A DNA stretch of 64,000 nt from Dendrolimus kikuchii (taxonomy: Eukaryota > Arthropoda > Insecta > Lepidoptera > Lasiocampidae): contig CM034411.1 of NCBI GenBank assembly GCA_019925095.2, positions 5,061,501-5,125,500 on the forward strand. The letters run 5' to 3'. The position numbers and the translations under genes were made by a program. How positions within the stretch are numbered: the first letter of the stretch is position 1; each line of letters begins with the position of its first letter. Shown piece by piece: positions 61,660 to 64,000 of the stretch. The notes below the pieces were generated by a model. That model saw only the letters and a program-made list of their open reading frames with translations. It had not been told where the DNA came from and did no database searches.

Positions 61660-62369
61660 AAGTATGTACGCCCGTAAAAAATTATAAAACTTATCTAAGT
61701 TGATTTGATTGTCTCCTCCCTTGTTCTCTAAAGAACAATAAGTGAATAACTTAATATTTCGTGTTAAGCTAAATTTGAACAAAGAAGAAGCAGAAGAAAT
61801 GAACAACTTAAATATAAAGTCATTTGAAAACATCTTCATTATTTTCAAGATTGACGTATTTTTAACATACATGAATGAATAAATGAATTAATCTTATTTG
61901 TAGAAATACGGGTAATAGTTGTACAAAAGATGATAAACAAAGTCAATTGGTCTCACTGTATTTGACCTAAACGTGGTCATACCAATATTTGAGTACATGT
62001 CAATCTAAAAAATTATAACAGTTCTAAATTTATAAACACAATTTGATTAATTATATATTAAATACAAAAATAAAAGAATGTCAATAAATAGAATAAATCA
62101 GATGTCACAGGCAAACATATATATATAGAATCATTTACAAAATAAAATCCTTAATGTCACAAAAACACATTAATTTAAATTTTCTTTTTGTCAATTCTCT
62201 TATTGATATGTGTATCGAATTGACTTTGTAACTAAAGAAATCTTCCCTCAATATATATATATGGCGGCTACTTCTATAAATTTTTTCGCTTTTTTTATTT
62301 ATTTCGCAGTTTTACTATAAATACTGCGTCTATCTTTCATCCATATAGCCTAAGCAGTTACTAAGAAAA
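61660..62369. other. No recognisable gene
   Basis: AT-rich, with short TA runs near 62120 and 62254. The 78-codon minus-strand frame at 61636-61872 has no domain. Confidence 0.5.
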
Positions 62370-62565
62370 AAAATATTAGAAAATAACAAAACTGACTACA
62401 AAAACTAAAAAGCAAAAAATACGACATCTTCAAGTCGGTGCATTTTGCAATGTTATTGTTGTTTTTTATTTTTTACTTAACACCGACTTCAGGATGCTGT
62501 AGAAAAAAATTACTTTTTGCTTTCTAGTATGAATTCGGTTTTGTTTTTGTAAAAATTTCTACTTT
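62370..62565. repeat. Snapback repeat with AAGTCGGTG arms, copy 2
   Basis: AAGTCGGTG (62432-62440) and CACCGACTT (62481-62489) are a perfect inverted pair around a T-rich loop with TTGTTGTTTTTTA, like the copy at 21466-21550. Outer AAACTGAC and GTTTTGTTTTTG words may be further arms. Confidence 0.6.
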
Positions 62566-62724
62566 CTAGTTGCTTAAATAGCCTTAGAAATTATATTTTA
62601 AGCGCCTGAAAAAATTGTACTACTGGCTTGCGTATACGAGTGCTCTTCAAAAAGCAATCGAAGAGAAGAGTGTAGGCACTCGGCGCTCGTCAACAAGGGT
62701 TGTTCTCAGATCCTGACTTTTTTT

Positions 62725-63020
62725 ATTTGCATCGAACCTGATATCAGGTGGAAATACAGTCTAAGGTGGAGCACGCTTACCTAGAAGTACCTGTTCGCGC
62801 AAGACTTGAAGACACCTAGATTGAATTTTTCAGGAAAAACAGACAACGGTAAAGAGTTCTCCACTCTTCAGCAGTTCGTATGATGAAAGTGGAAGCATAG
62901 CGTTTCGTCCGCTTTGTTGGTATTTCCACCATATATCTGTGACGTGAGTGCGTACGTCTACTTGTCCGGTGGTAAAATGATGAGGGAGGAATTAATTTAT
63001 GCAACTCCGTGGCACACTCC
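62725..63020 (-). pseudogene. LINE-e 3' coding and UTR fragment
   Basis: The minus strand (from 63010) encodes SRRTHSRHRYMVEIPTKRTK and then RYASTFIIRTAEEW, a decayed LINE C-terminus. Downstream come GTTTTTCCTGAAAAATTCAAT and ATCAGGTTCGATGC. It preserves the point at 62832-62846 that is interrupted by a solo LTR in the copy at 48715-49440. Confidence 0.72.
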
Positions 63021-63505
63021 CCGAAGTGTATCCTGTAGAATACCGCCAATCTAGTGACTTTACTTCCATGATTTAGGCTCTGAAGCCTCTCGTCGAATAG
63101 TCAGTTATTGCCTATCAGCTTCTTAGCTCGTTCCCAAAGATCCCAAAATCTTGGTGGCAATACCACCTCAGAAGTATAGGTCACAATTGACGGAGAAATC
63201 ACGAAACAAACATACAGTCGAATCATATTTTTCGAAGTCGGTTAAAAATTACGGAGGTGACTATAACATCATAAGGCTTCCGTTTTTGTCAAAATAACTG
63301 CGGGACCCTAAAATAGTGGTTCAATCGCCGACATTCGCGAAACCTGTATTTCACCGACTCTAATGTTCGCCGACGTAGTTCGCCGACACAACCGAACAAA
63401 TTCAATAAAGAACAGCCGACTCTGCGCTACGAGGAATACATAATTTCTTAGCGTCTTTGTAAGGTGGATAGTGATGTGTAACATTTATGTCGATAAATAT
63501 TTTTC
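63021..63505. other. No gene; TTCGCCGAC words near 63320-63410
   Basis: CGCCGACATTCGCGAAACCTG, TCACCGACTCTAATG and TCGCCGACGTAGTTCGCCGAC repeat the word TCGCCGAC four times within 90 bp. TTTTTCGAAGTCGGTTAAAAA at 63229 resembles the snapback arms. No coding signal. Confidence 0.45.
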
Positions 63506-63509
63506 ACAA

Positions 63510-63783
63510 GCTTTTATTTAACTTGCAATGGATGTATGTATGTAAGTTCGGGTGGAATCTTGCAAGTTAAATTTGACCAATTTCCCGGTTTCCGATGGAG
63601 CTGAAATTTTGCACGCATATGTATATCCTGTGAAAATGCAGTAATATGGTACCATGGAGCTGATCTCATGATGGATTCGGAAGGTGGCCATAGGACCTCC
63701 TGTACTAAACAAGACAGACCCGTCGTTTTAGGGCTCGTTTTACTTGTCTTGACTAGCACTCTGCTGCTACATGCTGCTAGCAC
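63510..63783 (+). repeat. Unclassified repeat U, copy 2
   Basis: Inverted relative to 22757-23022: CTTGCAATGGATGTATGTATG, GGTGGAATCTTGCAAGTTAA, TTTTGCACGCATATGTATATC, ATGGTACCATGGAG and AAGACAGACCCGTCG. The frames on both strands are shadows. Confidence 0.7.
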
Positions 63784-63839
63784 GGTTGTGCTTCATCTAA
63801 GATTGTATCGTTCCTTAATAATAGTATATATCTATAGTA

Positions 63840-64000
63840 ATATTATAAAGCTGAAGAGTTTGTTTGTTTGTTTGTTTAAACGCGCTAATCTCAGGAACCG
63901 CTGGTATGATTTGAAAAATTATTTCAGTGTTGAATAGTACATTTATCGAGGAAGGTTATAGGCTATATTATATTTTCAAAAAATTAGGGATCCTTACTAA
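63840..64000 (-). repeat. Lepidopteran repeat H, cut by the window end
   Basis: AGTAATATTATAAAGCTGAAG, AAACGCGCTAATCTCAGG and CATTTATCGAGGAAGG match 39855-40118 and 40838-41038. The element continues beyond the window. Confidence 0.65.

Overview
This window looks like nuclear DNA of a moth or butterfly (Lepidoptera). It is AT-rich and has no bacterial gene organisation. Nearly everything recognisable is insect-type mobile DNA: RTE-type LINEs with very short 3' UTRs, LINE 3' tails ending in AATAAA plus tetranucleotide runs, tRNA-like SINEs, and many copies of a repeat carrying the phrase GCCCGCGACTTCGTCC, which is common in lepidopteran genomes. I found no host protein-coding gene, rRNA, tRNA or CRISPR array that I could support. 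Most short open frames are chance frames or shadows of transposon remnants. The host function of the region (intergenic or a large intron) cannot be told from sequence alone.

Layout. 1-10 kb: SINE fragments, a remnant of a LINE with a restriction-enzyme-like nuclease domain, a hAT-like element split by a SINE, and a mariner-type MITE. 10-20 kb: a solo LTR, a 360-bp-period tandem duplication, a BovB-like RTE fragment, LINE tails and an RTE copy. 20-29 kb: a (TA) tract, a 427-bp hAT MITE with a perfect 8-bp target duplication, two SINEs, a second solo LTR, and a LINE inserted into a Helitron-like repeat. 28.8-38 kb: another RTE C-terminus with a zinc-finger module, a 2-kb stretch with little repeat content (29.8-31.7 kb), a Penelope-like inverted-repeat element inside an RTE fragment, a tRNA-derived SINE, a third solo LTR and a LINE C-terminus. 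38-48 kb: a long (CA) tract, Helitron-like repeats, a fourth solo LTR, a minisatellite and two related small MITEs. 48-55 kb holds the best-preserved structures: a solo LTR nested in a LINE, and a 2.56-kb RTE element nested in a terminal-inverted-repeat element. 55-64 kb: a fifth solo LTR, more RTE and SINE copies, foldback elements and LINE remnants.

The only long coding region is the RTE retrotransposon at 52177-54733: C-terminal half of an endonuclease, a complete reverse transcriptase with YADD, and an intact C-terminus, broken by two apparent single-base insertions. Four shorter copies of the same family, all truncated at the 5' end and all with 11-13 bp target duplications, lie at 19.3, 51.2, 58.8 and 61.3 kb. 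The copies show a family that was mobilised recently by target-primed reverse transcription. Five solo LTRs of one family with no internal region show that LTR-LTR recombination has removed the bodies of those elements. I did not find an unknown multi-gene system. The informative content is the nesting order, the exact target duplications and several small structured repeat families.

Strand convention: LINEs and SINEs are given in the sense that puts the A-rich or simple-repeat tail at the 3' end; repeats without a known sense are marked with a dot or with the sense of the best copy.
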